64,000 bases of DNA from Nautilus pompilius. Taxonomy: Eukaryota > Mollusca > Cephalopoda > Nautilida > Nautilidae. This document shows, in pieces, positions 36,871 through 50,107 of the stretch; the stretch's first letter is position 1, and each line of letters starts with the position of its first letter. The DNA lies in the NCBI GenBank assembly GCA_018389105.1, contig JACATO010001050.1, forward strand, positions 188,501-252,500. Direction: 5' to 3'. The notes beneath the pieces are model-generated. The model did no database searches and was not told the origin of the DNA. It saw only the letters and a program-made list of their open reading frames with translations. A program made the translations under genes and the position numbers.

Positions 36871-38700
36871 CCTCACCTATGAAACGGTCAATGTTCGTGA
36901 AATTCAAAAAGTATTTCATAACTATTTATCAAATTCATAGTCATTAGTATCTACAGATTATTGAAAACTGTCTTATTTAAATGATTTCACTTTCTTGTTG
37001 TAAATAGCAATTCATGTCTGAGATGATGTGATTTGTAATAATTGCTTTTCTTTTAAAAGGACTGTTATTGAGCTTTTACAAATGGTGCACTCTACATGCG
37101 CTTAAATATTTCATTGTTTTATTTAAAAATGACAGTAAAAATCAGCAGATATAAAGAATCATGTTACTTTCAGTATTAGTTGTACTTAAAACCACTACAT
37201 ATCAATGGTTATTATTTGAAGCATTATCACTACATTTCATCTCATGGTTTTATTTTTTGTTTTAGCTGAATTCATTTATTATAAAACTTTAAAAATAAAA
37301 TTGAAGCTGTGTGATAATGCTTTTCAGAAATTGCCATAAAACTTAAGTCTATTTTCCTATTTTTACTCTTACTCAGAATTATGTTTTATTTTCATAGAAA
37401 TAAAATGATATAATTAATGTTTTTGTCACATTTTAATTAACTTTCATTGATTTTATTTTTTAAAAATATTTTTTTATACTTTCATTTAGCAAAGAAACAA
37501 GCGACAAGTCAAGGATGTAGCTGTATTTCACATGGAATATGTGCGTGCAGGCGTGTGGAAAATTTTTGTTCTTTTTTTGACAGAGCCCTGGATCATTCCT
37601 ATGTCGCTTTTATACAATTTATTTTATACTTTTTAGAGGTAGTAATATGACACAATATGAATGTTTTTATATTTTTTTACAGTATTATTAATATTAGTTT
37701 TCTTAACTGTAGCTTTATAACCACTCTTATTAAAGGCATAGTATTAGTCAATTAAACTAAACCAGTCAGGATCAGTGAAAGCAGTACTGATACGTTTAAT
37801 GACATATATTCAATTTAAACAGTAAAACGACTCTAAAACATCAATGGTGACAATAAAAGGATGCTCAATCACCACAGCATGATGACAGAAAAGGCTCCGA
37901 TGATGAAATGAGTGGCAATGGAACTCTGTAATGAACACTGTAGCACTACTACCTTAAAAAGCTTACTTTATAAATGAACATTCATTCACTTTAAATATCC
38001 ATTGCCTGCCAAATAAATTAGGAATATTTACACATGGCCTAACTTCTGAAATTAAAACATCCCTTTTTTCCATTTCATTTCTGAAGTTATTATCTGTTCA
38101 ACTATAGACTTTTCATTTTCAAAGTTTTTTTTAGATAATGCTGCTAAGACTAGAATTACTCACCAATGATATTTCCCAAACACAAAAATTTATGTCATGA
38201 AATAAAATAAACTCAAGCCCAGCCATGTACCATAAATCAAATTCATTAAATACTAATGTTTGTAATTTTTCATTCAAAAAAGTGTGTATTAATTGTGAAA
38301 CATTTTATAGCTAAACGTTTGAAACGGAATCAAATTATAATATACTATTATGTAAAATTAACAAAAAAAAAATCAAAATCTCTCTCAGAAACCAAATCAA
38401 CCAGTTCAGATGACATCATTTAATTTGGTCAAAGATGGGAGAGGTCTCATTGGTCAAACAAAATTTTCCTTATCTCCTCAGAACAGTATCAGTTCAAGAA
38501 TTTTATGTTTAAATCGTCAAGGGCCTTGTTGTTCTGGAAGTGAATTATTAAGAATTTTCTATAGATAAATTTAAATGCTGATGTGACTTCAAAACAAACA
38601 AACAAGACAACACAATGTCACTTGGAAAAAGCCTTTATCTTATTCACAAAGAAAACAAACAGGCTTCAAAAAAATTTAAAAACTAAATTGAATAATTTAC

Positions 38701-38951
38701 CTGTTCATATTTTTCAAGTTCTGTGTGATATATCTGTCGGATCTGTGCTAGTTTGGCTCTATAATCTGAATGTTCAATAGCACTGTCCGGCTGACCTGGC
38801 CCCCCAGATGCTGCTGCAGTAGCATTAGCAGCTGCTGAGGAACCACCTCCCTTCTCCGGTCCTGCAACACCCTCTGCAATTAACATGTTGTCGAGTCTCA
38901 TCAGCTGAGGATCAGGTGGCTCCTCTTCCTGTGTCCCTCGAATACTCAAAA
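38701..38951 (-). CDS. PBX: PBX/extradenticle homeobox gene, exon a (end of PBC-A, Ala-rich linker, start of PBC-B)
   Basis: This is an internal coding exon of a PBC-class TALE homeobox transcription factor, a nuclear cofactor of HOX and MEIS proteins. The acceptor is ctacag at 38952-38957 and the donor CAG|gtaaat reads downward from 38701. The exon begins with two bases completing a codon and then gives 83 codons ending in phase 0. The translation contains [32 protein letters not shown], an Ala/Gly-rich linker, and [19 protein letters not shown], all hallmarks of PBX proteins. In family members a valine codon precedes LSIRG; here its first base must come from an upstream exon, which I cannot find up to 64000. 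A TTG, not an ATG, opens the open frame, so this is not the start of the protein. Confidence 0.97.
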
Positions 38952-38976
38952 CTGTAGAGAAGAGAGAGAGAGAGAA
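38952..38976 (-). promoter_or_regulatory. PBX: 3' splice site of PBX exon a with (CT)n polypyrimidine tract
   Basis: On the minus strand the acceptor reads a (CT)n run, then tctctacag, immediately before exon a. The polypyrimidine tract therefore doubles as a dinucleotide microsatellite (GA on the plus strand), so its length may vary between individuals. Confidence 0.8.
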
Positions 38977-41900
38977 AAAAATAATTAAAATCCTGTTTCT
39001 TATATTTTAAAAAGCTGAAGCAACAGTAAATTCTGTTGGCAATATACCACTACTATTAATTAAATTAACTTCTTTCTTTTGAGAATTATACCACAGAACT
39101 AAGTAACCAAAATTCACAGTAAAAACTATGGTAACTTAAACCCCCTCCCAGGTTTAAAAGGTACACATGTTCCAATGTCAAGTATACCCAAAGTAGAAAC
39201 ACTTGAATTATTAAAATACCAGAGGAAAAAAAACAAATAAAAATGAGAAATATTTCAAGTACTTTATTCTACAGAGTAGCTGTTACTGCAGATAACATTT
39301 CCAGGTTTCTAAAACCTACTGAAATTCAGTTTTTTTTTTTGCTTTGTTTTTGACAAAAGCTGTTAGAAAACAATATATTAATATGACATCTTTCCTTGAT
39401 GATTTCACATGATAAATGGTGCTTAAATTTCATTAATAAATAATAATGGAAAAACAGATTCTTCCTCTAATGACACATTTAATCAGTTTAAAATGTTACT
39501 AGTTTTCCTTAAAAAAGTTCTGTTACTGTTAATTACACAAATAAAATTGACTATAGTACTAGCAGTTTAATTTAGTTTGATACGAAACTAACAGTAATTT
39601 TACTTTCAAAAAGCTTAAAACCTTTCACACTTACAAAAGGAATCTCATAACCATCATTTAAGCCATAAATTAAAAGTGCATTTAAATAGTAATAATTAGA
39701 AAACCCTGAAACGTTCTGTTTGGCATATCATAACAACAGCCTGCAAGTACTGAAAACTGAATACTTATATGTGGACGGCATATATCTGTTACCGGTCAAA
39801 GTAATATTTATCTGTCAGCCATTTGCCCATTTTCAATAATCACCCTTTATCTTCAAGAGTAAAACACAGCTAAAGAAAAGCAAATCACTAGGTAATTGTC
39901 TCCTGTGTGTGCGCGCACCAGTTTGTCCTAATCACTACATCTACTTTCAAGCAGGGGAAAGGCTACAAGACTCTATGTCAAAGGTTATTCAACAAGAATG
40001 CAACCACTGGGATGGCGCTTCCATCTCAGCAGTGTGAAAGGAATTTTCACTTTCACAGGTAACAACCAAGTTGGACTAAGCCTGTTTATATAATTATCCC
40101 AATCCACTGCTATTAGGTTCTCTGTTGCCTGGACTTCCCCCACAGGAGACAGACAACTCAACTTATTATAGGTCTGCTGATTTTGAAAGATGTGTTGTCT
40201 TTTGCCGCAATGCACCTGTTGTAAAAGTCACTTCACACAGGAAAAGGTCGGATCTTCATTGTTTTTGAAAGAATTGGTTTCTTTCTTTTGTCAAAAACTA
40301 CTACAAGTTTGTTTTTTTAAATTTATTTTAAGAAATGCAGGTTCCAAGACTGTGTACAAAAGCATGCATGCATAAAATAAAAATGAAAACTTGTTTTCTT
40401 ACAATTACAATAACCAAATCTTTCTAAATGTGTTTAATAAACCTCTTATGAAACTCTAGACTATCAATGGCTTGGATGACCATTTATGAAATATGCTGTT
40501 ATTAGTTATAGCCTATGACGGTACAAAATTAAACAAAAGTGCTGAATAATTAACTTTTATTTAGCTTATCTCTGCTCAGTCTTGCCTTAACATGTGCTTT
40601 TTTAATTTCCATTGCAGAAAAATAAAAAAAATCTCTACCAGAAACTTACCAGCCACGGAAACAATAACTTTCATTGAAAGTATGAATAGTTTAAAGCTCG
40701 ACACATTTTAAAACCCAATTACACCATGTCAAGCTCTGCTCACAGATGTGACTCAAGCTCCCTTGAGCATTTTCCTGGCTATAATTTGCTCAGATTGTAT
40801 AAAAATTCTCATTTATATTTCATATACAAGACCTGCACTACACTTTTAATTATATCATAGTTTATTGTATCAAAGTCTTCAATTTAGATCCTAACAGTAG
40901 GCCAATAATGGGCTCTTTCACTGCTAAGTCATTATACCCTTGGGACAACCCTGAAAGAAACACTGATACCAAATGCTAACTGAACTTTTCTACAATAGAT
41001 CATTTATGATCAGATTCTCTCTCCTTCTCTCTCTCCTTTAGCAATGAAACACAAATGTCACAGTTCTTTCTTCTTTAAAAAATAAGAGAGTTTCAAACAA
41101 AGTACCTTGCTTAACTTAACAGTATCACAAAGATTCCCAACATTTATTGAAGAAAATGATTGCAAATTTAATTTAAAAATACAACCTAATTTTATCATAT
41201 ATATATACGCAAGTCCAAAAAAGTTTCTTATATATGGTATTCAAACAGCACAGCAGGTAGCTAGCTAGGTAAGTCTTTTAAAAAAAGATATGCATGCATA
41301 CATTCTTGCTCATACTATAGCCTACAAGCTACTTTATTTTCCATAACAATAAAGAAAACAGACCAGTTGGATGCAGATGTGGATGAATGCTGTCTAAAAT
41401 GGTTATCTAGTTTGTTTTTTTGAATGGTCATGACTTCAGATGAGAATGCACTGAAATGTTAATAATTTAGTTTAAGGAACTGGAAACAGCTGACAGTTAT
41501 TCATATCTACTTCTGGTTTACCAAAGTGAACTTCGTTTCGTCATGTTACATTATAAATTCCAAGTCAATCTAACTTGGTTTATGAAGCAATGAAAATCAA
41601 GGTGTAAAACTTGTTTTCATTATAACTGGGGGGTACACATTAACTTTGATGCTGCTACAAAAAAAAAAAAAAATCAATCAAAATTTTTCTCATCAAATAA
41701 ATTTGCTTTTATCTGTTTATGGACAGATTATGACTATACATCCAGAAAATCAGTAGAATAGCAAAGACAAAACTAACAGTATTCAACTGGAACTCAAACT
41801 AGTTATAGCACCTCAGCACAGCAACAAAGCTTAATAATAATAGCTGACTGTCCTAAAATACAAAAAGGAAAGAAAGGGATCTTCCAAAAACCCTCTTTTT

Positions 41901-43265
41901 CCAAATAACTTGGATATAATAACAAAAATCATTGTTCATGACAACATACATGTTGCAGTAAAGTTTCCAGTTACAGTAAAATTGAGCAGCCTTTTGTAGC
42001 CATAGTAGTAGTAGTGCTCCTGGTAGGATAAATAAAGAATTTTCAATGCCTCTGCATCAATAAATTTGGGTCAGCATGTTCAGAAAAATGTCTACTTCAT
42101 TAAATTGTAGCAAAATATGGATCACACCTTGCTTTGCAATGATGGGTTATACTAGTGCTTATCTAGATGGTAATTTTCTAAGCCATTGGGCAATTTGGCT
42201 TATGCCATGTCACATTCAGGTAAAATGCATGGCAATGACTGATATTATTCCAGTCTAAAAAAAAAATTACAATTTTCTATGTTACTTCCAGTACAATGGA
42301 AAAAATATGAATCGTAGATAAAATCTTAATTTATCTCCACACTACAACACCACCATCAAGTCATTAAACAATATGTATAAAAGCATATGGCCAATGCCAT
42401 AAATGATATAGGTCCCATATAATGTATTTGCATTGAGTAGACACTAACTTGAAAGGTGTTTTGTTGTTAAGCTATTTTTTTTTAATCTATAAATATTTTG
42501 AAACTTTGGAAAATTTGATGCTGAGTTTAGCATTTTATACTAACCATATTAAATGAAATCACAAATGAGAATACACAAAACTGGAAAAATTACAATCATA
42601 GGAATAGAAGAACTTGGCCATAAAGAACAAGTTAAAAACCACTGTAAGACATACAGGGAACATAGGTTAATGTTACAAAATCTCAGTCGTTCATGACACT
42701 GTTTATTTATCATGCTGCTGTAGTTGACAAACATAACGGTGTCTAAGTAAAAATACTGGTTCACTTCCTATCTATGGCAACAGAATACAACCTGGTTGTT
42801 GTTTTCTTAAAGGAACACTCGAGATTAGAAGGCAATTGCTGTAGATTTAATTCTATAGTAAATCTAGTATAAACATGTTTAACAAAAAGTATGGCGTTAC
42901 TAATCTGACTGCTAAAGGTATTTTGTGGCCACATTCAATATCCTGTAGCTTATGATGTCAAAACCACCTCTACCCACTATTAAAATGTCACCGAGTTACC
43001 AAAATGCAAATCGGTAATCTTTCAACATGTTACATGTCCATGCTGTTAGCTTTAGACCCATTTTTTCCATTTAAAAAACACAAATAAAACCAAACAAAAA
43101 CCACCACCCAAACCCTTGACTTCCATAATTACTTGAAAATGTTAGTAGCATAAAAAGCTACTTTCATTGGCTGATGGAAATTACATAAACATTTTCTAGA
43201 TATTGCTTAATTTCACACCTAAGCACCGATACGATACACCCATCAATGAAAATGCAGAAAAGTTA

Positions 43266-43283
43266 ATATATATATATATATAT
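43266..43283. repeat. (TA)n microsatellite
   Basis: Nine TA units. Confidence 0.95.
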
Positions 43284-44303
43284 CTGATATCCCTTGTCCT
43301 TTTTAGAGGAACTTCCTTTATTTCAAAGATTCAGCACAGTTTTTTATTTACTTACTTATTTTTTTGGTAAACACAGGATAGCAAGTTAACACACTTTACA
43401 CAGGATACACTATATTTAACATTGGATACAAAGGTTTAAGGTAGTGCGCTTGGTCTACCTGTCTTCATGTAATATCTTTACCAATTCTAAAAGTATCCCC
43501 TCCTTCCATATTGCTAAAAGAAACTAAAGCTGTTTATGGTGCCATACAATAAACTACCTGTTTTTGGTTTGCCCATAAGTTTAAAGTTAATTAACCAGAA
43601 CAATTGCCATTAACAATAGTTATTAGAATTGTAACCAGTACTCAATTCAGTATAAAATCCAAAAGCTCACTGATTTTACAGTGGTTTTAAAACCAGTCTG
43701 TCCTGGCTAACCCTGTCAGCAATGCAATATGTTACTATTCTCAGACCAAAAGTATTACTACTACATGTATTCAACTGGAGAAGATGCTGCACATAAGAAA
43801 TAATCCTTCACTGTTTGTTTGTTTTTCCTGTTTTACTTCTCTACAATATCTTTAAAAAGACTGGTTGAATAGAAGAATAAATTCCGAAATTATCCAACAA
43901 TTATTAAAATAAAAAATAAAAAAATAATCAGATAGTGAATACAAAGCACGCCCTTTCCCCCGTCAAGGAAAGGTTGTGGATGTGTGTGTCAGGGTGGGAA
44001 GAAATCCAAAAGCGGCCTCTGAAATGTGCCACGAACAGAACAGATCAGAAAATTTCAGACTTTTGTGGAAAATTGTGAATAGGCAGTAATTTAAACTCCT
44101 CTTGTCTGGCCTTTGTTGCTCATTATATTTCTAGGCCAGAAAAGCACTTATAGAACTCTCAATTTTCCCCATCTAAATGAATTCTCAAAAGCACTGGAAT
44201 CTATTAAGCTCAGGTTGCTCTGGTATCTGGTCAAGCTGTCATTCTGCTAAATGAGCAGCAGTCACTTGAGACCTACCTATCATCCATCCACAGGTTCCTA
44301 GTT

Positions 44304-44323
44304 TTGTTGTTGTTGTTGTTGTT
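44304..44323. repeat. (GTT)n microsatellite
   Basis: Six to seven GTT units. Confidence 0.93.
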
Positions 44324-44997
44324 AAGACTTTACAGATAAGAAACAGAAAACAGTTCTTCATAGCAGAGAGGGAAAAAAAAACAACAAAAAAGACAGGCAC
44401 CCACTTACAAGTACCTAATATTTTCCCATTTCAGTAAGAATTTATTAAGCTAAAATAAAAGATGTTTCAAGATCAAGTTTAAAGGGAATGTGGAAAGTTT
44501 TTCCTTATTGCAATCATGTATAGCCTTTGTTAATTTATTTAATGCAGTTAAACAACTGTGTCCAAACTTGAAAACTTTAAATATTGACATCCAGTCAGAC
44601 TCTGCTTAGTAACTACTTTTTTTTACATTTACTGACAGGTACTGACAAATAGCAGTCATACTCTCTCATCATGGGTGAATGAAAATATTACTTTCATTGT
44701 TATTAAGTCTAGAAGTATATTCAAACTTATTAACTTTTCATGTTGCATTTTAGTGAGAATTCTATCTCTTCAAGAAGGAAGAGTGCCCTGACTAACCTGC
44801 ACCCCATTTTATTCTATATTTCCCAACTTTCTTATTCTCTCTTTACAATGGTAACATAATCAAAACAGACAAGGCTATTACTGCATCTTTACTAACTGTT
44901 TTTTAAACCTTCTGAAACTAAAAGAATACAGGCTCATAAAACAAATAATTAGTCATCATTTATGGAACATTTTAAACAAACAAACAGAAAATGAATA

Positions 44998-46967
44998 CAG
45001 TGATCCCTCGATTATCGCGGTAGATACGTTCCAGAACCCCCCGCGATAAGTGAAATCCGTGAAGTAGAAACTATCTATTTATTTTATTATTTTTATATAT
45101 TTTAAGCCTTTATAAACTCTCCCCATTTGTAACTTCAACTTCCGCTGAAGGCGCAGGCATGCCTTCTTTCTTTTTGCGGGTGAGGTGGTTTTTATAAACT
45201 TCAATGGCTCCGTCGATTGCATTTCTGAACTGCAACACACGAATCATCTGGGGGTCCCATTCTTCAGCCACTCCCTGAAGTTCTTTTGCCATTCTCACCA
45301 TAGTTGCGAGGTGTTCCAATGATAGGCAGACTTCTTCTTCATCCCCTGGATCCTCTTCTTCCTCGCTTGCTGACTTCGTCATCTCCGTCAAGTCTTCGTC
45401 TGTTAATGGATCTGAATGGGCATCGATCAGGTCATTAACATCATCTTGAGTCATGTCGTTGAAGCCATCTCCTGCAGAGTGGTGGATACTGTCAGGAGAG
45501 AATCCTTTATAATTGTGGACCGTTTCTGGCCACAATTTTTTCCAGCAGGCATTCAACGTTTCTGTCTTCATTTCCTTTATGGTCTTCTGGATATTTTGCA
45601 AACACGATGCAATGGTGTACTTACGCCAGTATGCCTTCAGCAAGAACTTGTCATCCGAGTTCATAGTCTCGACCAGGTGATGCAGGGCGTTTCGTGTATA
45701 CAGCGCATTAAATGCGCGAATAACACCTTGATCCATGGGCTGGATCAGCGATGTGGTGTTCGGCAGTAGAAACTCAACTTGTACACCTTCATACGACAAG
45801 TCAAGCGCGTGACCTCCTGCATTGTCCACCAGCAGAAGCACTTTGAAATTCATTCCCTTTTTCTGCCAGATAAAGCTTGACCTCCGGAATGAAGCACTGG
45901 TGGAACCAATCCGTTGTGAGGATTTTCGTGATCCAAGACTTAGGGTTGTGCATCCAATACACTGGCAGCAGGTTCTTATTTTTGTTTTTGAGGGCTCTTG
46001 GGATTTTGGACTTATAAATAAGACCTGGCTTTATCATAAAGCCCGCAACATTTCCACACATGATCAAGGTGACTCGATCCTTGTGCGCCTTAAAACCAGA
46101 GGCTCTGGCTTCCTCCATGATAAAAGTGCGAGACGGCATCCGTTTCCAAAATAGACCTGTCTCATCCATATTGAACACCTGTTCAGGCTTGTAACCCCCT
46201 TCCTTGATGATTTTCTTGAACGTCTCGTTCACATACTCCTTGGCGGCAGCGTTATCAGCAGAGGCAGCTTCTCCATGCAGGGACACGCTCTTCAGGTTGA
46301 AGTGCTTCTGAAATTTATCAAACCAACCCTTGCTGGCTGTGAATTCAGTTGGTCTGGTGGGGGATTCGGTCAATGGTCCAGCTTCAGGTTCGCCATCATC
46401 ACTGCCTTCAGTAACCTTGGCATGAAGCTTCCTCCTGGCTTTCTCACGAATAACGTTGGTATCCAGTGGGACATTCTTCTTCTTGCAGTCACTGATCCAA
46501 AGGGCCAATGCAGCCTCCATTTTCACAATGGCCTTATTGCGGGAAGTTACCACCCTTTTCGCTCTCTGGTTAAAGGACACTTCTGCCGTCGCCCTTATAT
46601 TCTTCTCGTCCTTAATATAACGGACCGTAGATTCATTGATGCCGTGATGGTGGCCTACATTCGCGTAGCTTCTCCCGTTCTTTATCATGTCGAGGAGTTT
46701 CACCTTCTCAGCGATAGTAAGCATCTTCCTCTGGAGCTTGGATTCAGTGCCAGCAGCCTTAGGAGCAGCAGAACGTTTGAGCGGCATTGTAGGGCTTGAG
46801 ACTATGCCCTGTGATACCCGGCAGACTGATGCTGCGCTCACTGAGCCAATTAGCGCCCAGGATACTGAACAGCATGCTCTGATTGGTTGTGTCTCTCATC
46901 CATCATAGAAAATCCGCGGTGTATCGAGACCGCAATAAGTGAACCGCGAAGTGGCGAGGGAAAACTG
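44998..46967 (-). mobile_element. Tigger/pogo DNA transposon, nearly intact
   Basis: A 1,970-bp element with TA duplications at 44996-44997 and 46968-46969. The ends begin CAGTGATCCCTCG on the left and CAGTTTTCCCTCG on the right (read in reverse), followed on both sides by GC-rich subterminal blocks with GCGG and CACTTAT/ATAAGTG motifs. One transposase frame fills almost the entire interior on the minus strand. It is much better preserved than every other element here, so it is probably the youngest insertion in the window. Confidence 0.95.
45110..46787 (-). pseudogene. Tigger-type (TIGD1-like) transposase with a single frameshift
   Basis: The preferred start is the ATG at 46787 (MPLKRSAAPKAAGTESKLQR); an upstream in-frame ATG at 46841 is possible. 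Domains in order: a psq/CENP-B helix-turn-helix (KVKLLDMIKNGRSYANVGHH), a second CENP-B-type DNA-binding region ending GWFDKFQKHFNLKS, and the DDE_1 catalytic core. The core has NMDETGLFWKRMPSRTF (first Asp), LLLVDNAGGH (second) and LIQPMDQGVIRAF (third). The tail is acidic (EEEEDPGDEEE). The frame changes once, at about 45850-45865, next to GGG and AAAAA runs, so the two halves overlap at 45801-45853. Otherwise no stop is present. The length is that of an ordinary TIGD1-type protein. Confidence 0.93.
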
Positions 46968-47894
46968 TACATAAATCAGGTGCTAAACTAGATTTTAAAA
47001 CAATTTAATAATAATAATTTTTCTGCACTGATATCTTCCATTAGGGTTAGTAATTAATCTTTATGCAAAAAAAAAAAAAATAATTAAAAAAAATATCTGA
47101 TATTCTTTCACTTGATAAATTAATTAAATATTTGTGATTTTTTAATATGAACCTTCCTAAAACATTTGAGTATAAAAGACAGAATGTACTCTTTAAAGTG
47201 CTGAAATGCAAACTATCTAATTCTGTTAATGACAGTAGAGATGCTCCTAATAATGGTAAAGTGATGCAAAATATTATACAGACTGAATAATAAAAATATT
47301 TGTCTACTTTCATTGGTTACGAGTTCATCTATAATGCTCTATTTTTTCTAACTTAACTTATTACCATAAAAAATTTTATTGAAAAATCCAAAATAAAAAA
47401 GAATTTAAAAGGCTACACCATTTATTCTGTGATCATATAAATATGCTATAATAAATCTGTGGATAAAACCCAAATGAGAATTTATACATACACCAGAAAC
47501 TCACTTGTCTGACTTGAACATGACTGACCCTTCAGATAAATGAAATGCCGATTTGGACAGTGACCGATTATTAGTGCCCAACCCCCATACACAAAACTAA
47601 TTTATGAGCAGTCTTTGTCTAGAAACATGGTATCTGTGCAGTAAAGTCAAAATAGTTAAAATAGAGTAAAATTATCCAATCTCTCCGGGGCCTCAATTTG
47701 TTTCTGAAGCACACAGTCACCCCTTTCCTTTTTCGGGACATTCATGGCCTCTATGTTGGGCAACTTCGGTAAAGGGCTTAAACGTGCTCTGGATGCATGG
47801 AAATTAACAGAGACCAGCTGGATAACTCGGAATGTCAAAGGAACAGATGTCAGATAAGCAAGTTTCTACTGCATAAATATCTGTATTATACATG

Positions 47895-47912
47895 TATATA
47901 TATATATATATA
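47895..47912. repeat. (TA)n microsatellite
   Basis: About nine TA units; a similar tract lies at 48937-48951. Confidence 0.93.
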
Positions 47913-50107
47913 CACAATATTCAAGCTGTATATTAAAACAGCCCTATTACCTGTAACTTGGAGTGGTTACCTAAAAAAGCAGGAACAAAACCAGAACATA
48001 AAGCTTCTACAAGTTCACTTTGCGTAAAAGTGGCAACAACCTTCTGATGCCTATTAGAGATTTACAGCATGATCGTCAGGTAGCCACAAGAATGGTAAAA
48101 GCTTTCCAATGAATAAATGTGAAAAGATTCTTACACTGGACTACAAAGCTAGTGGACAAACTAGAATATAGCAAAAACGCAGTGGAAGTGTCATTTTCAC
48201 AGACTAGCTAAAATTTAGCTAAACACTATTAGGGCATAGCAATTAAATTAACTGTAGTTTATAGTTTATTTAATTTTCATGATAATTATTACAATAAATA
48301 CAATTCAAAATTTAAAAAAAGCTAAAACCTTAAATAGATTATTCAGAAAACTTTAAAAAAGATTTTAGTGCATAACTGTCTGCTACAATTTGCAGTCTAG
48401 TATGTGCTTTATAAAGCAAATGTCTTTCCATACTTGACTCAGGATGGAAATTTTATTTATCCCTGCAAATTATGAATATCATTATATTTGAATTAACCAC
48501 TTTGACGTGTATAATACTATCACATTATATTATTATACATACACTGCTAATAATTCTGCATCACGTTTAAAATTTTATTTTAAAAATTGTCTAGTAAAAC
48601 TACACACCCGCAACAGAATAAGACATCTACTTAAATCTCATAGCAGCAGTAATAAAATTCCGTTAAAATTATGCAAACAAATACCTTGGCTTAAAGACTA
48701 TCTGCAGTTTAAATAATTTGCTTACCTGATTTTTTTTTTATGTGCATACATTTTATTTAGCTAGACAGACATCCAAACCACTCTGTCCACAGGTGAGGAT
48801 TTATTTAACAAAATCCCTGCTCTGAGTGCTGGTTCAATTCTCACCAAAGGGAGACAACAGCTGCATTAGAAATATCACATTCTTCTTTGCTTACACTCCC
48901 TTACATAAATTTAAAATAAGAGATAAAACAAAGGTGTATATATATATATATTTGCTGGCATTTCATGTTGGTATTTATACTCTTGCAGATAACCATACAT
49001 TCTGTTTGGCCTGGCACTGGTAGGTTTTACCTGGTTCACAAACACGGACAAAAACTCTGATGTAGAACAAATCAAAAATACTAAATAGAACCAGCAATAA
49101 TCTTATGTTTACTGCAAAAAACCATCTTAGCTTCACAGTGTAGATTCCCAGAAGATAATCTAACTGTGTGTTTTTGTTGTGAACAGAATGGCAAAAAAAT
49201 AACAAATACAATTGTAAACAAGTGCTTTTATTTCAGCCTCTGGTTTAGTTAGTCAAGAGAAAGTGTTTACCAGGTCAGCCAAACATTTACTTCCAGAAAC
49301 ATAATTTAGATCAATTGGGTTTTCACTGTTCAACATGAAGCCATTATCATCTAACTGAATCACTACTGCTGATCATTATCACGATTCTCAGCCTCCACAA
49401 ATAGGTTTAATACTTAATATACTTTTTGGTTTTAAAGATCTTGAGATTCAAATCCGGCAAAAATCTTCACACTTGTTATCTATATTCTAATCAAAAGACA
49501 ACTGGTAGGAGGACATAACTAAAACAAAAACAAAAAACAAGTTAGCCAAATAAAAGTCATAAAAAAACTATTAGACTCAAATTTCAAATACACAGCAAAC
49601 ACAATAAACAAAAGATATAGTTTTACTTTGTATCAGTTTTTAATAACACATGGCATCCATGATTTCATCAAATATGGAATTCAACACTTAAGTAATATTA
49701 TTTTTAAATAAATAAATAAAACCGCTTAAAATGTTTTTATTTTTTTTAAAGGTGCAAATGATAAAAATACCCCCTCCTATTAACTGGATAAACAGTTTTG
49801 ATAGACATCATTCTTTATTTATGAACTTCCACCTGCAAAGAGAGGAGGGTGAGTGTCAGAGACAAGCTGATGTGACTAAGCACCACTTAGAATAAGCAGG
49901 TGCAGCGGATATGGCAGACATTAAACCAGATTTCAAATTAGCTTTAATTTTAAAAACATCTGCATATTAAAAATGTACAAGTTACTGTTTTAAGTTAAGC
50001 TACAATATTTCCTACAAAATAAAGATGAGATTTAAAAAAAGAAAACTTTTAAAAAACTAATGTTGCCACTTTCCTCTACTTAAATCATCATATAAACTAC
50101 ACATGTA

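Larger units (their letters stand above)
30500..38700 (-). other. PBX intron a/b
   Basis: An intron of 8.2 kb. It contains a pogo-type transposase relic (32150-33150), a SINE (33708-34000), a hAT-like relic (34880-36570), and poly-A and (CA)n tracts near 36785-36870. The stretches 30500-32150 and 36900-38690 show no recognised feature. Confidence 0.88.

Noticed and set aside
45822..46154. 110-codon plus-strand open frame
   Set aside because: It is also antisense to the Tigger transposase.
46275..46799. 174-codon plus-strand open frame
   Set aside because: It is the antisense shadow of the Tigger transposase.
47656..47838. 60-codon minus-strand frame in a slightly GC-richer patch, considered as an upstream PBX exon
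   Set aside because: The translation (MNVPKKERGDCVLQKQ and so on) has no similarity to PBC-A sequence and lacks fitting splice borders.
48820..48870. B-box-like GGTTCAATTC suggesting another tRNA gene or SINE
   Set aside because: No A-box at the right distance and no cloverleaf; too little to support a call.
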